From the NCBI GenBank assembly GCA_902388495.1, contig CABMPP010000037.1, positions 1 to 34,051 on the forward strand: a stretch of DNA of 34,051 nucleotides, written 5' to 3'. This DNA comes from an uncultured Bacteroides sp. Lineage in GTDB: Bacteria; Bacteroidota; Bacteroidia; Bacteroidales; Bacteroidaceae. Below, piece after piece: positions 1-8,829 of this stretch. Position 1 is the first letter of the stretch; the number at the start of each line of letters is the position of its first letter. Made by a program: the position numbers and the translations under genes. Below the pieces are notes generated by a model. That model searched no databases and was not told the DNA's origin. It saw nothing but the letters and a program-made list of their open reading frames with translations.

Positions 1-232
1 AGTCCGGCAAAGCCTGAAGGGCTTTCATCTATCAGCCCAGGGCAACGCCCTGGGTTTCAGAACGCCCCTTCACCTTACGCCCTGAAAGGGCATAAGATTG
101 TATAACGGGCTTTTGCCCTTTCAGGGCGCAGAGATAGGAGCGCATTATTACCCAGGGCGTTGCCCTGGGCTAATAGATAAAAGCCTTTCAGGCTTGCTGC
201 GCTGATGCTTTGCTGCGATAAATTATCATTTA
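1..232. repeat. Palindromic intergenic repeat element, copy A
   Basis: This element is nearly identical to 17393-17640, with about a dozen substitutions outside the central loop. Outer arms (about 9-55 and 150-194) are inverted repeats carrying the self-complementary block GCCCAGGGCAACGCCCTGGG. An inner inverted repeat GCCCTGAAAGGGCA lies at 79-92 with its complement at 114-127, around a 21-nt loop at 93-113. As RNA or single-stranded DNA it would fold into a multi-branched hairpin. The left end may be cut by the window edge. It ends 36 bp before the esterase start. I see no real gene in it; short reading frames across it follow from the repeat sequence. Confidence 0.9.
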
Positions 233-268
233 TTTGCGAAACTTGAACTAATAAATACAAAGTAATTA

Positions 269-1705
269 ATGAAACGGAAAGGATTATTACTTGCATTGCT
301 GTGCTGCGTCGTAGCACTGAATGCAAAAGTTAAGCTGTCTGCACTGGTTGGCGACAATATGGTGCTGCAACAGCAGGCAGATGTAAAAGTTTGGGGCAGC
401 GCAGCCCCTTCAGCAACAGTACGCGTCACTCCCTCCTGGGATGGAAAGTCTTATACCTGCCAGGCCGACAAGGCAGGGCACTGGTTGCTTACGTTGAAAA
501 CCCCGGCAGGCGGCTATACCCCTTACGAGATAACTTTTGATGACGGAGAGAACGGAGAGCAGACTACCTTGAAGAACATCCTTATCGGCGAAGTTTGGCT
601 TGCCTCCGGACAGAGTAACATGGAGATGCCGCTGAAAGGCTTCGGCGGTTGCTGCGTAAAAGGAGGAATAGACGAAGCTATCGCCGCTTCCGACGTGAAA
701 GGCGTGCGTATGTTCAACGTAGCCCGGCGGCAAAGCTACGAACCGCAAACCGAATGTAGCGGACGCTGGATGACGACCGAACTGGTGACCGACGTCATGG
801 AATTCAGTGCCACCGCCTGGTACTTCGCCTCTTCCCTCAGCCGCGCGCTGCACCTGCCGGTGGGCATTGTAAACTGTTCCTACGGCGGTTCCAGCATAGA
901 GAGCTGGATCAACCGCGAGTTGCTGGAAACCTATCCCGACATCTCGCTGAAGCCCGAAGATATGGAGAAAATCTTAGAGTGGGAACGCCCGCTGCTGATG
1001 TATAACGGCATGTTGCGTTCGGTAGAAAACTACACCATCAAGGGCATCATCTGGTATCAGGGTGAAACGAACGTAGGGCACCACGAACACTACGCCCAGC
1101 GCATGGCCGATATGGTGAAACTCTGGCGCAAGGAGTGGGGACTGGGCGATATACCCTTCTACTTTGTAGAGATTGCCCCTTACGACTACGACAGCGCCGT
1201 GCAAGACGAGAAAGCCGCCTACCTGCGCGAAGCCCAGTTCAAAGCCCAGAGCCTGATACCGAACAGTGCCATGATTTCTACCAACGATCTGGCAGAACCT
1301 TACGAGAGGCATAACATACATCCCGGCAACAAAGCCCCGGTAGGCCGTCGCCTCAGTTATCTGGCACTGAACCTCACTTACGGCATGAAGCAGATCGCCT
1401 GTTTCAGCCCGCAGTACAAGGCAGTGGAGATGGAAGGCAATCAGGCTTTCATTTCCCTCGACCATATCGAGATGGGTATCTGCCGCAACTACGACATCCG
1501 CGGCTTCGAGATTGCCGGTGAAGACCGCGTCTTCTATCCGGCGGACAGTGTATGGGTGCGCTGGCAGACGAATCACATCGTTGTTTCTTCGGAGAAAGTA
1601 CCCCGGCCCGTTGCCGTGCGCTACTGCTTCCACGACTTCCAAATGGGTACGATGATTGGAGGAAATGAATTGCCGCTGATTCCGTTCCGTACGGATAATT
1701 GGTGA
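269..1705 (+). CDS. Secreted SGNH/SASA-type carbohydrate O-acetylesterase (sialate 9-O-acetylesterase-like, CE20-like)
   Basis: The 478-residue protein starts with a signal peptide (about residues 1-19, basic MKRK then a hydrophobic run ending LNA), so it should act in the periplasm or outside the cell. An N-terminal beta-sandwich-like region (about 20-105) precedes the hydrolase. The nucleophile Ser116 sits in GQSNMEMP, the block IIWYQGETN lies near residue 255, and the downstream Asp340 and His351 (IHP) fit the catalytic acid/base part of an SGNH triad. This family removes O-acetyl groups from sugars; members called sialate esterases also deacetylate plant glycans, and the PUL context favours the latter here. 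The gene stands alone, with the repeat element just upstream and a large inverted repeat downstream, convergent with GH9A. No clear -7 box was found in the 36-bp leader. Family is confident, substrate is not. Confidence 0.87.
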   Translation: MKRKGLLLALLCCVVALNAKVKLSALVGDNMVLQQQADVKVWGSAAPSATVRVTPSWDGKSYTCQADKAGHWLLTLKTPAGGYTPYEITFDDGENGEQTTLKNILIGEVWLASGQSNMEMPLKGFGGCCVKGGIDEAIAASDVKGVRMFNVARRQSYEPQTECSGRWMTTELVTDVMEFSATAWYFASSLSRALHLPVGIVNCSYGGSSIESWINRELLETYPDISLKPEDMEKILEWERPLLMYNGMLRSVENYTIKGIIWYQGETNVGHHEHYAQRMADMVKLWRKEWGLGDIPFYFVEIAPYDYDSAVQDEKAAYLREAQFKAQSLIPNSAMISTNDLAEPYERHNIHPGNKAPVGRRLSYLALNLTYGMKQIACFSPQYKAVEMEGNQAFISLDHIEMGICRNYDIRGFEIAGEDRVFYPADSVWVRWQTNHIVVSSEKVPRPVAVRYCFHDFQMGTMIGGNELPLIPFRTDNW

Positions 1706-1732
1706 TAGTACCTCCGGTGGCGCTTTTATCTT

Positions 1733-1818
1733 TTAGACACAGATTGAGCGGATTAAGCGGATTTTAAGATGCCTTGCATCATTTATAAATCCGCCTGATC
1801 CGCTCAATCCGCGTCTAA
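1733..1818. terminator. Large inverted repeat between convergent esterase and GH9A, probable bidirectional terminator
   Basis: A 32-nt left arm (1733-1764) pairs with 1787-1818 at 28 of 32 positions, one of the exceptions being a possible G-U pair. The loop (1765-1786) holds a second small hairpin, GATGC/GCATC. It begins 28 bp after the esterase stop and ends 8 bp from the GH9A stop, as expected for a shared terminator. No strong U-run follows the stem, so it may instead be a dispersed palindromic repeat acting as an mRNA 3' end barrier. Confidence 0.6.
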
Positions 1819-1826
1819 GGAATCGT

Positions 1827-4361
1827 TTACTTCAGCAACTGCTGTGCCGCCAGCACCAGGAACATATAGTGCGAAGAACCTCCTCCCAATACATATTCAG
1901 TCTGTTGCCACAAGAACGGGAACGTCAGCAGTTCCGGGAAGTCCGGGCGGATGAGGGCCGTACCGGAGATGACGCCGCCGGGGATGTACGACCAGTCTGC
2001 ACGGTTCAGACCGTAGCCTACCGTAGCCGACTGTGCACCGACGCCCGAAGCGAATGATGCCTGGTTGATGCCCGGGTGACAGCCCAAGATGAAGTTCAGC
2101 GCATTGAATACCGGCGCCTTCGGGAAGATGTCCGGATAAGCCGTCGTCAGGTAGTAGTGCTGGAAGCCGAAGTTCTGGATATCCCAGCCTGCTCCCCAGA
2201 TGTGCGGACGGTAAGGAATGCCGTACGGAGTTTCGTGTACCAGTTTGTTCAGCTCTTCCTTATATCCCAGCAACGCCTTGCGGAAGGCGGCAGAGAAAGC
2301 CTTGGCCTTCTTGTCCTTCAGCTGTGCCACTTGGCGCTCCACGCGTGCGGTGAACCAGCCCATGCGGCCTATCTGCTTCATGATGATATCCTGATTCTTG
2401 TACAGGAAGTCCAGATAAGGCTGTTCGCCGGTAGTGAGATACAGCTCTACGGCAGCGTGGATCTTGGCGGACAATGCACGGTTTTCGGCAGTAGTCTCGA
2501 AGATCTGTCGGGCGATGTTGATGCAGTGTGTGCTCAGCGTATCGTTGAAGTTCTTCAGTACGCGTGAGGCGGCAGCCAGATGGGCGGCTGTGGAGAGTTC
2601 GCGTCCCGGATTGTCTTCGGTGAAGATCCAGCGGTCGTCTTTGTTGCCCGGCTGGCCGTCGGTCATGGCGGCGGCATCGCCCAGGAGGACGTATTGGCGC
2701 AGGTCGTTGCAGATGATGCCGCGGTAGAGGCGTCCCAGTGCCAGATAGCCGTTTACTACGGTCAGTGCACCGTTTTCTACCTGTTGCAACATATCGTTCT
2801 TGCCGTCGGGCTGGTGGATTTCGGTGACGCGGTTGATCTGGTCAATCGAAGTCACGTCGATGTCCGGACGGAAAGCCTCGTAAGCCAGTGCCAGGATATA
2901 AGATTCTCCGGCTTGTGACTCTATGCGGAGGTCGAAGTCACCGGCATCGTGCCATCCGCCGATGTTTACTCCCGGAACGTTGTCGCCCGGTTTGAACTTG
3001 GAAGGTATGTCCTTTGCATTTTGGTTGTAGCCGTCGAAGAGGTTGCCGCCGGGGGCCATCTGTGCGTCGTCCATGTGGCAGCAGTCATGCCATACGCGGT
3101 ATTTCTCGTTCACGCGCATGTGGCACATCTGCACGGGCAGGAAGTATTCAATGACGGGTTGCCATACGCCACGGTCGTATATCCCGTTGTCGATGCGGAA
3201 GATGGGCGAGGTGGATTCACCGTACTTTATCTGATAGAGTCCCGGTTCCTTTACGTCCGTGAAGTCCACCTTCAGATAGTTGTATCTCAGGAACTTTCCC
3301 CAGGTTTCGGGGGTTACGGTCTTGACGATGTTCTCCGCGTTGTCTGCGTCGATGCGGATGATCTGTGCCGTCTGCTGGCGTGTGTCGCGAACATCCATTT
3401 CGATGACTGCTTCCTTGTCTTGGGCGGGGTGGTAGCCGATTTGTGAAGTCTGGATCACCGGTTTGTACATCCAGTCGGAGACGATGTTCGGAGAGATAAT
3501 CCACTTCACGGCACCTTTGGTAACTCCCGGCTTGATGTCGCTACGCAGTACAAACCAGCCGTTGTTGTGGTTCATGCGGCCGTCGAACAGCTTCAGGTCA
3601 CCGCTCAATGACTCGATGGTTACCTTATTATAAGGGTCGTCGGGGCGGGAAGTGAACTTGGTTCCCACGGCGTAGGGTTCGCTGATGATGTCGTCGGCCA
3701 CAATCGGGTTGTAACCTTCTCCGACGAAGTGATCGAAGTCGGCCAGGGGCTTCCCTGCCTGATGATAATTGCCGGCATGCAGATGGTTGGGCTTGGTGGT
3801 CATCACGGGCGAGTTGGGCTGTTGCGGGAAGATGCCGCTCTGGTTGTCCATAATCCAAGGCTTGCCGAAGAGGGAGCCGGGGAAGAATTCGAGGTTGAAA
3901 CCTACCTTGCCGAGCAGTGCTTGCGGAACGGGGCGATCCAGATCGACGGTGACCTCTATGTTCTTGCCTTTACTTTCTACACGCACGGTATAGGTAAGGT
4001 TGTAGTCCGGGTAAATCATCGGGTTGAATCCGGTGAGGTGACGTGAAGAGTCGGGGTAGCACAGCGTGGCGGTGATGCTGTTGTCGCCGAGTTTCCGGTC
4101 CAGTTGTTTCGGCACGGGTTGCCACTGTCCGGGGGTTGCTTCCATGCGGATGTCGCCGTTGGTTGCCACGCGGTGGCCGTTCATGATGATACAAACTCCC
4201 CCTTGGTGTCCTTCGGGGTAAATGTCGTCGAAAGCCATTACGTCTACTCCCTGGTTCTTGAAGTAACCGGAAGACGTGAGCTTGAAGTCTTGGGCATGCA
4301 GTGCGCCGCCCGAGAAGAGCAGGGCTAAAGCGGATGCAAATACAAAATGTTTCTTTCTCAT
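1827..4361 (-). CDS. Exported GH9 family glycoside hydrolase with N-terminal extra module (GH9A)
   Basis: The 844-residue protein has a signal peptide (about 1-23, ending ALHAQ), so it is probably periplasmic. Residues about 24-290 form a module I cannot name. An Ig-like CelD_N-type domain follows (about 297-395, starting near QTSQIGYHPAQ), then the (alpha/alpha)6 GH9 domain (about 400-840). GGWHDAGDFDLR supplies the paired aspartates Asp472 and Asp475 (base/water activation), and TEYVLGGGS near the C terminus supplies the probable acid Glu822. GH9 enzymes are inverting beta-glycanases, mostly beta-1,4-glucan-acting. The usual PHHR substrate-binding motif is not obvious; its place holds YGLNRADWS, so specificity may differ from cellulases. 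It is a clear paralog of GH9B (30524-33049). Upstream lies a TATTTGGGTACAA motif (4431-4444) and a weak -7-like TACATTAG (4394-4401, minus strand). Confidence 0.9.
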   Translation of the reverse strand: MRKKHFVFASALALLFSGGALHAQDFKLTSSGYFKNQGVDVMAFDDIYPEGHQGGVCIIMNGHRVATNGDIRMEATPGQWQPVPKQLDRKLGDNSITATLCYPDSSRHLTGFNPMIYPDYNLTYTVRVESKGKNIEVTVDLDRPVPQALLGKVGFNLEFFPGSLFGKPWIMDNQSGIFPQQPNSPVMTTKPNHLHAGNYHQAGKPLADFDHFVGEGYNPIVADDIISEPYAVGTKFTSRPDDPYNKVTIESLSGDLKLFDGRMNHNNGWFVLRSDIKPGVTKGAVKWIISPNIVSDWMYKPVIQTSQIGYHPAQDKEAVIEMDVRDTRQQTAQIIRIDADNAENIVKTVTPETWGKFLRYNYLKVDFTDVKEPGLYQIKYGESTSPIFRIDNGIYDRGVWQPVIEYFLPVQMCHMRVNEKYRVWHDCCHMDDAQMAPGGNLFDGYNQNAKDIPSKFKPGDNVPGVNIGGWHDAGDFDLRIESQAGESYILALAYEAFRPDIDVTSIDQINRVTEIHQPDGKNDMLQQVENGALTVVNGYLALGRLYRGIICNDLRQYVLLGDAAAMTDGQPGNKDDRWIFTEDNPGRELSTAAHLAAASRVLKNFNDTLSTHCINIARQIFETTAENRALSAKIHAAVELYLTTGEQPYLDFLYKNQDIIMKQIGRMGWFTARVERQVAQLKDKKAKAFSAAFRKALLGYKEELNKLVHETPYGIPYRPHIWGAGWDIQNFGFQHYYLTTAYPDIFPKAPVFNALNFILGCHPGINQASFASGVGAQSATVGYGLNRADWSYIPGGVISGTALIRPDFPELLTFPFLWQQTEYVLGGGSSHYMFLVLAAQQLLK

Positions 4362-4430
4362 AGTATACGAATATGTGTTACTAAATTTGGCGACTAATGT
4401 AAGGACTTAAAAGGAAACTCAGGGGGGCGG

Positions 4431-4444
4431 TTTGTACCCAAATA
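4431..4444 (-). promoter_or_regulatory. Candidate HTCS1 operator upstream of GH9A
   Basis: On the minus strand this reads TATTTGGGTACAAA, 69 nt before the GH9A start. The first 13 bases recur exactly at 8721-8733, upstream of the epimerase on the other side of HTCS1, and the C-rich sequence after it is also similar. A motif shared by the two promoters flanking one regulator is a reasonable operator candidate. Binding by HTCS1 is inferred. Confidence 0.45.
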
Positions 4445-4482
4445 CGTTATGAAATGTGTTTTTATGGGGCTTCTGACAGGGT

Positions 4483-4580
4483 CCAGTGTCTGTCGCGACA
4501 GAAGCCAGTGTTTGTCAGGACAGAGTCCAGTGTCTGTCAGAACAAACACCAGTGTCTGTCACGGTAGACACCAGTGTCTG
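4483..4580. repeat. 22-bp tandem repeat array (about 4.5 units)
   Basis: Units begin CCAGTGT(C/T)TGTC and start at 4483, 4505, 4527, 4549 and 4571, exactly 22 bp apart. The first unit contains the perfect palindrome TGTCGCGACA and the second TGTCAGGACA; later units decay from it. The array sits in the 245-bp gap between the GH9A start and the HTCS1 stop, so it could affect the HTCS1 3' end or the region upstream of the GH9A promoter. It is not a CRISPR array because there are no unique spacers. Confidence 0.85.
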
Positions 4581-4606
4581 ATAAACCGAAATTAAACCTC
4601 TGAAAA

Positions 4607-7600
4607 TCAGAAAGGTGCGTCCTTTGCTTTCTGTGTTTGCCTCCGCATGAACTCGGATGGGCTCATGTTGAATTCTTCCTTGAAGTGCTTCGTGAATATC
4701 TTAGGCGAATTGTACCCTAGTTTATAAGCTATTTCCGCTATCTGCAACTGGCTTTCCGCCAGCAGTTGCTGCGCCCTCTTCATGCGGATAATCCGTATGA
4801 ACTCCAGGGAAGTCTTTCCGGTAATCTTCACCATCTTTTTGTAGAGGTAGCCGCGGGAGATGTTCAGCTGTACGGCCAGCTCCTCTACGGAGAACTCGGC
4901 ATTGTTGATGTTGTCTTCTACAATCTGGATGGCCTTCTCCACGAACTGCTGGTCCAGTGAAGTGATCGTGATGTGGCTGGGCTCTATCTTTATCTGTTGC
5001 TCAAAGAGCTCGTGCTTCTTCAGGCTGCTCTCTATGAACTTGCTGATGCGCAGCTTCAGCACCTCCATGTTGAAGGGCTTGGTGATATAGTCGTCCGCTC
5101 CCATGTTCAGCCCCTCCAGCTGATACTCCTCGCTGGCTTTGGCGGTGAGCAGGATGATGGGGATGTGCGAGATGTAGATATCGCTCTTGATGGCGGTGCA
5201 CAGTTCCAGCCCGTTCATCTTGGGCATCATGATGTCGCTGATGACGATATCCACATTCTCTGCCTTCAGCACTTCCAGCGCTTCCAGTCCGTTCATCGCC
5301 TTCAGCACGTTGTAGCTGGTGGAGAGGCAGGCGCTGAGGAAGTCGAGGAAGTCATAGTTATCATCTACCAGCAAGATGGTGTAGCTCTGCTCGTTGATGT
5401 TGCCGTTCTGTTTGGGCAGGGTCTCATTCTCTTCGGTCGGCTGCTCTTCTTCCTGCATTTGGGGATGCACGCTGGCATGCATCGGCAGGCTGATGGTGAA
5501 AATGCTTCCGTGGGGCACGTTGGTGGACACCTGGATATTCCCCTTGTGCATCTTTACGTATTCCGCCACGAGATACAGGCCGATGCCGCTGCCTCCCTCC
5601 GAGTTCTCCTGCTGTTCGGCCTGGTAGAAGCATTGGAATATCTTCTTCTGCTGTGCTGCGTCGATGCCGCATCCCGTGTCGCTGAACTGCATCACGAGGT
5701 TGCTGTCTATGATGTTTATTTTGATCTCTATGGTCCCTTTGTTCTCGGTGAACTTGAAGGCGTTGGAGAGTATGTTCATCACAATCTTCCGCACCTTGTC
5801 GTAGTCGAAGTCCATCTGTATGCTGGGTTGCTGGCAGACGACGCGGTAGTCTATCTCCCGCTTCCGGGCAATGCTGTCGAATGCCTGGAGCTGGTCTTTC
5901 ACCAGGCTCACGATGTCGCCGTGTATGTAGTGCATGGTTTCTCCGCTGGCATCCAGCTTGCGGAAGTCCAGTAACTGATTGATGAGTTCGAGCAGATAGC
6001 GGGCGTTGTTCTGTGCCGTATATAATAAGGTGTTCTTATACTGCGGATATTTGCTGAGGAACTCTTCGAGCGGGTTGATGATCAGCGAGAGAGGCGTCCT
6101 CAACTCGTGGCTCACGTTGGCAAAGAACTGCATCTTCATGTCCGTTATCTTCTGTTGCCGTTCGTTCTCCTGCTCTATCGCTTTCAGGGCGGCGGCCCTT
6201 TTGCGTCTGGAGCGGAAGTAGGCGATGACCCACCATCCGATGGCTGCGACAATGGTCAGGTACAGCAGATAGGCCCACCACGTTCTGTACCAGGGCGGCA
6301 ATATCCGGATGGTAATGGCCTTGACGTTGGGCGACCACATATATTCCGAGTTGCATGCCTTCACTTGCAGCTCGTACTTGCCGTGCGGAAGCATGGAGAA
6401 ATCTATCTGGTTGCTTGTAGAGTAGTTCCAGTCCGATTGTTGCCCCTTGATGCGGTAGGCATAGCGCACCTTGCCGGGCTCGATGAAGTTGAGGGTGGAG
6501 AACCGGAGTTGGAAGAAAGGGATTCCCTCTTCCAGTACGACTTCTGTGGCACACTCCGGCGACTTGCCGTTCAGCATCTGCGACAGCGGATGGTACTGCG
6601 GTTCTATGCCTGTCAGGTATATCTCGCTGTTATAAGTATTGTGCACCACCTCTTGCGGAATGATGGTGGTGTAGCCGTTGGAAGTACCTACCAGGATATT
6701 GCCGCTCTTCAGTTTGTAGAGGGCGCGTTCGTTTACATCGTTGGCGGTGATGCCGTCGTTCACGTTATAGCTGGTCATTGAGAAAGGCTTCTGTGCCAGG
6801 TTGATGCGGGTGATGCCGTTGCAGGTTCCCACCCATATCTGCTTGTTGTTGTCCTCGTTGATGGCGGTCACCAGGTTGGCGGGCAGGCCGTTGCTGCGGT
6901 CTATGTAGCAGATGCTGTCGGTGTTGAGGTCCCAGTAAGTCAGTCCCTGGGTTCCTCCCATCCAGAGGATGTTGCGGCTGTCCTTGTAGACGGTATACAG
7001 GTTGAGCTTCTTCAGCACCTGCTTTTTATTGCTGTTGTTGTAGATGAACCGGCATTGATGACTGTTGATGTCTACGGTCATCAGGCCGAGCGAGGAGGCG
7101 GCATAAAGCATGTCTCCGCCGGTGTATAGCAATTCCCGGATATTCATCAGGCCCAGTTTGTTGAAGACGGTCAGGAACTTCCGGCTTTTCATATCCAGCT
7201 TCTGAATGCATCCGCCGAGGGTGGCTACCCAGATATTGCCGTACTTGTCTTCCTGTATGCCGTAAATATCATTCTCCAGCAGTCCGCTGTTCTCGCTGTT
7301 GTACTGCGTGATCCGGCCGCGGTCGTAGCAGATCAGCCCGTTCTGGAAGCTGCCCAGCCACAGCCGGTTCTTGCTGTCCTTCTTGATGGTGACGATGACG
7401 TTGGCAGGTGTCGGAACCCGTTCCAGCTCCTGGCTGTCTATGCTCCGGCGCATCAGCCCTCCGCCGTCCGTACCGTACCAGATGGAGAGGGAGTCTTCGC
7501 AGAAGGAGAGCATGTCTTTATATTGCCACAACGTTTGGTTCAGGAAGACCTGCGACTGCGGAACGTAGTAGGAGATGTCCTGCTTGAAGTTGCCTATCCA

Positions 7601-8590
7601 TACAATCCCCTCCTGGTCAACGTGGATGGCACTGAGGTTGTTGCTCGCCAGGGTATGAGATTTCAGCGGGTTATGGGACAGATGGGTCAACGTACCCGAC
7701 TGGGGCTGGTAGATAAATCCCCCGAGGTGGCTGGTGATGAGCCAGATATTTCCCTTGGTGTCTTCGGCAATGTGGCGTATTCGGTTGAACTGCTCGGTAT
7801 GGACGGGCAGTTTGATTTCTTCCCACTCTGCCTGCATGTTCTTTTTGTAGAGGAGCAAGCTGTTCTGGAAGGTATAGATCCAAATCCCGTCGTTACGGTC
7901 GATAAACACGCTGGGGATGTGCTTTTCCAGGAACCTCTTGTACTGGGACGGGATGGGAATCTCTTGCGTAAGCGAGGAGTTGATGTCCGTGAAGTACAGT
8001 TTTCCGCTGTTGTAGATGGAGTATATGTGCTCATCGGTCACAAACAGCTTGGTGACGGCGTTTTCTGCCAGCGGATATATCTTGGTCATCTTCTGCTGGT
8101 GGTCGTAGAGGTGTATCTTGCTGTTGTCGTAGGTCCACAGATATTTCTTCTTGCTGTCCGTACCCACTTTGAGAATAGTGCCGGATGCGATGTTGAATTG
8201 TTGGAGTATCTCCTCGCTGTTCCGGTTGAATTTCCCCGTCTGATAGTCGTATATGGCGTTTCCGTGGTTGGATGATACCCATATATTCCCCTGCCAGTCC
8301 TCGAATATGTCCGTGATGCCGTTGTCCGGCAGGTTGTCGGTGTCCTGGTAGTATTGCTGGAAGGTATAGGAGTCGTAACGGTTGAGGCCCGAGGCGGTTC
8401 CCACCCACAGAAAGCCCCGGCTGTCTCGGCACAGGCAGTTGATGCTGTTGTTGGAAAGCCCGTCCGTTGTAGAGAGTTGCCTGAACATGATGGTGCTCTG
8501 CTCTGTCAGGTTGGCATACATATTATATGGAAACAGGACACTTAGCAGAAGTATCACATTACATATAAAGGAGGTGGAAGTTGTGTTCAT
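4607..8590 (-). CDS. Hybrid two-component system sensor/regulator HTCS1
   Basis: This 1327-residue one-protein sensor spans the inner membrane. It has an N-terminal hydrophobic segment (about 6-26) and a long periplasmic region of Reg_prop beta-propeller repeats (about 35-690, repeats like GFLWVGTASGLNRYD). A Y_Y_Y domain (about 700-765), a transmembrane helix (about 773-791), a charged linker and a HisKA domain with His828 in SHELRTP follow. The HATPase has the N box (NILSNAFKFT), DTGCGID and GGSGIGL. The receiver has Asp1119 in VISDIMMP, and an AraC-type helix-turn-helix closes the protein. HTCS proteins bind an imported oligosaccharide in the periplasm and activate the neighbouring PUL. 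It is divergent from the epimerase-GH30-SusC1-SusD1 run, which it probably controls together with GH9A. A TAGGTTTG -7 box lies 24 nt upstream. All phosphorelay residues are present. Confidence 0.96.
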   Translation of the reverse strand: MNTTSTSFICNVILLLSVLFPYNMYANLTEQSTIMFRQLSTTDGLSNNSINCLCRDSRGFLWVGTASGLNRYDSYTFQQYYQDTDNLPDNGITDIFEDWQGNIWVSSNHGNAIYDYQTGKFNRNSEEILQQFNIASGTILKVGTDSKKKYLWTYDNSKIHLYDHQQKMTKIYPLAENAVTKLFVTDEHIYSIYNSGKLYFTDINSSLTQEIPIPSQYKRFLEKHIPSVFIDRNDGIWIYTFQNSLLLYKKNMQAEWEEIKLPVHTEQFNRIRHIAEDTKGNIWLITSHLGGFIYQPQSGTLTHLSHNPLKSHTLASNNLSAIHVDQEGIVWIGNFKQDISYYVPQSQVFLNQTLWQYKDMLSFCEDSLSIWYGTDGGGLMRRSIDSQELERVPTPANVIVTIKKDSKNRLWLGSFQNGLICYDRGRITQYNSENSGLLENDIYGIQEDKYGNIWVATLGGCIQKLDMKSRKFLTVFNKLGLMNIRELLYTGGDMLYAASSLGLMTVDINSHQCRFIYNNSNKKQVLKKLNLYTVYKDSRNILWMGGTQGLTYWDLNTDSICYIDRSNGLPANLVTAINEDNNKQIWVGTCNGITRINLAQKPFSMTSYNVNDGITANDVNERALYKLKSGNILVGTSNGYTTIIPQEVVHNTYNSEIYLTGIEPQYHPLSQMLNGKSPECATEVVLEEGIPFFQLRFSTLNFIEPGKVRYAYRIKGQQSDWNYSTSNQIDFSMLPHGKYELQVKACNSEYMWSPNVKAITIRILPPWYRTWWAYLLYLTIVAAIGWWVIAYFRSRRKRAAALKAIEQENERQQKITDMKMQFFANVSHELRTPLSLIINPLEEFLSKYPQYKNTLLYTAQNNARYLLELINQLLDFRKLDASGETMHYIHGDIVSLVKDQLQAFDSIARKREIDYRVVCQQPSIQMDFDYDKVRKIVMNILSNAFKFTENKGTIEIKINIIDSNLVMQFSDTGCGIDAAQQKKIFQCFYQAEQQENSEGGSGIGLYLVAEYVKMHKGNIQVSTNVPHGSIFTISLPMHASVHPQMQEEEQPTEENETLPKQNGNINEQSYTILLVDDNYDFLDFLSACLSTSYNVLKAMNGLEALEVLKAENVDIVISDIMMPKMNGLELCTAIKSDIYISHIPIILLTAKASEEYQLEGLNMGADDYITKPFNMEVLKLRISKFIESSLKKHELFEQQIKIEPSHITITSLDQQFVEKAIQIVEDNINNAEFSVEELAVQLNISRGYLYKKMVKITGKTSLEFIRIIRMKRAQQLLAESQLQIAEIAYKLGYNSPKIFTKHFKEEFNMSPSEFMRRQTQKAKDAPF

Positions 8591-8613
8591 GGCATTACTC
8601 GTTTAAACATGTA

Positions 8614-8621
8614 CAAACCTA
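8614..8621 (-). promoter_or_regulatory. Promoter -7 box of HTCS1
   Basis: The minus strand reads TAGGTTTG, a perfect match to the Bacteroides -7 consensus TAnnTTTG, 23 nt before the HTCS1 start codon. No good TTTG -33 element was found at 19-21 bp, so expression may be weak or activator-dependent. Confidence 0.5.
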
Positions 8622-8693
8622 CTCAAAATTTGTAAGACATGAAAATCCAAAAGGGCTTTCTATCCCTCCTATAAGGGGTTTGTTTGGCTCCTG

Positions 8694-8733
8694 TTTGGGT
8701 AGAGTATCCAAATGTTCCCTTATTTGGGTACAA
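8694..8733 (+). promoter_or_regulatory. Cluster of TTTGGGTA motifs, candidate HTCS1 operator for the first SusC/D unit
   Basis: TTTGGGTA (8694-8701) and TATCCAAA (8705-8712) form an imperfect dyad around GAG. A further direct copy within TATTTGGGTACAA (8721-8733) starts 29 bp after the first. The last copy matches the motif upstream of GH9A at 4431-4444. It lies in the 239-bp gap between divergent HTCS1 and the epimerase, where an operator would be expected. Function is inferred. Confidence 0.45.
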
Positions 8734-8784
8734 CCCTGCCCGTTCAAAAAGCCTTTTATAGGCAGATAAAAGCGAGGAAACACT

Positions 8785-8792
8785 TAATTTTG
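8785..8792 (+). promoter_or_regulatory. Probable promoter -7 box of the epimerase-GH30-SusC1-SusD1 run
   Basis: TAATTTTG matches the Bacteroides -7 consensus TAnnTTTG and lies 37 nt before the epimerase start. No convincing -33 TTTG is present, which fits a promoter needing an activator such as HTCS1. Confidence 0.4.
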
Positions 8793-8829
8793 CGATGAGA
8801 CATTTAGTTAACCTTTTAATATTGCCACA

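Noticed and set aside
1..232. Insertion sequence or mobile element end
   Set aside because: No transposase or integrase gene is seen, and no target-site duplication could be recognised. It is better described as a dispersed palindromic repeat.
75..326. Small minus-strand ORF with a hydrophobic stretch across repeat copy A
   Set aside because: It overlaps the repeat and the esterase start, and its composition follows from the palindromes. The small frame at 17567-17761 at copy B is rejected likewise.
269..1705. Assignment of the esterase as a true sialate esterase (nanS)
   Set aside because: No sialidase, sialic acid lyase or transporter genes are nearby; the PUL context fits plant or microbial glycan deacetylation better.
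4483..4580. Possible CRISPR array
   Set aside because: The 22-bp units are contiguous with no unique spacers, and no cas genes are present.
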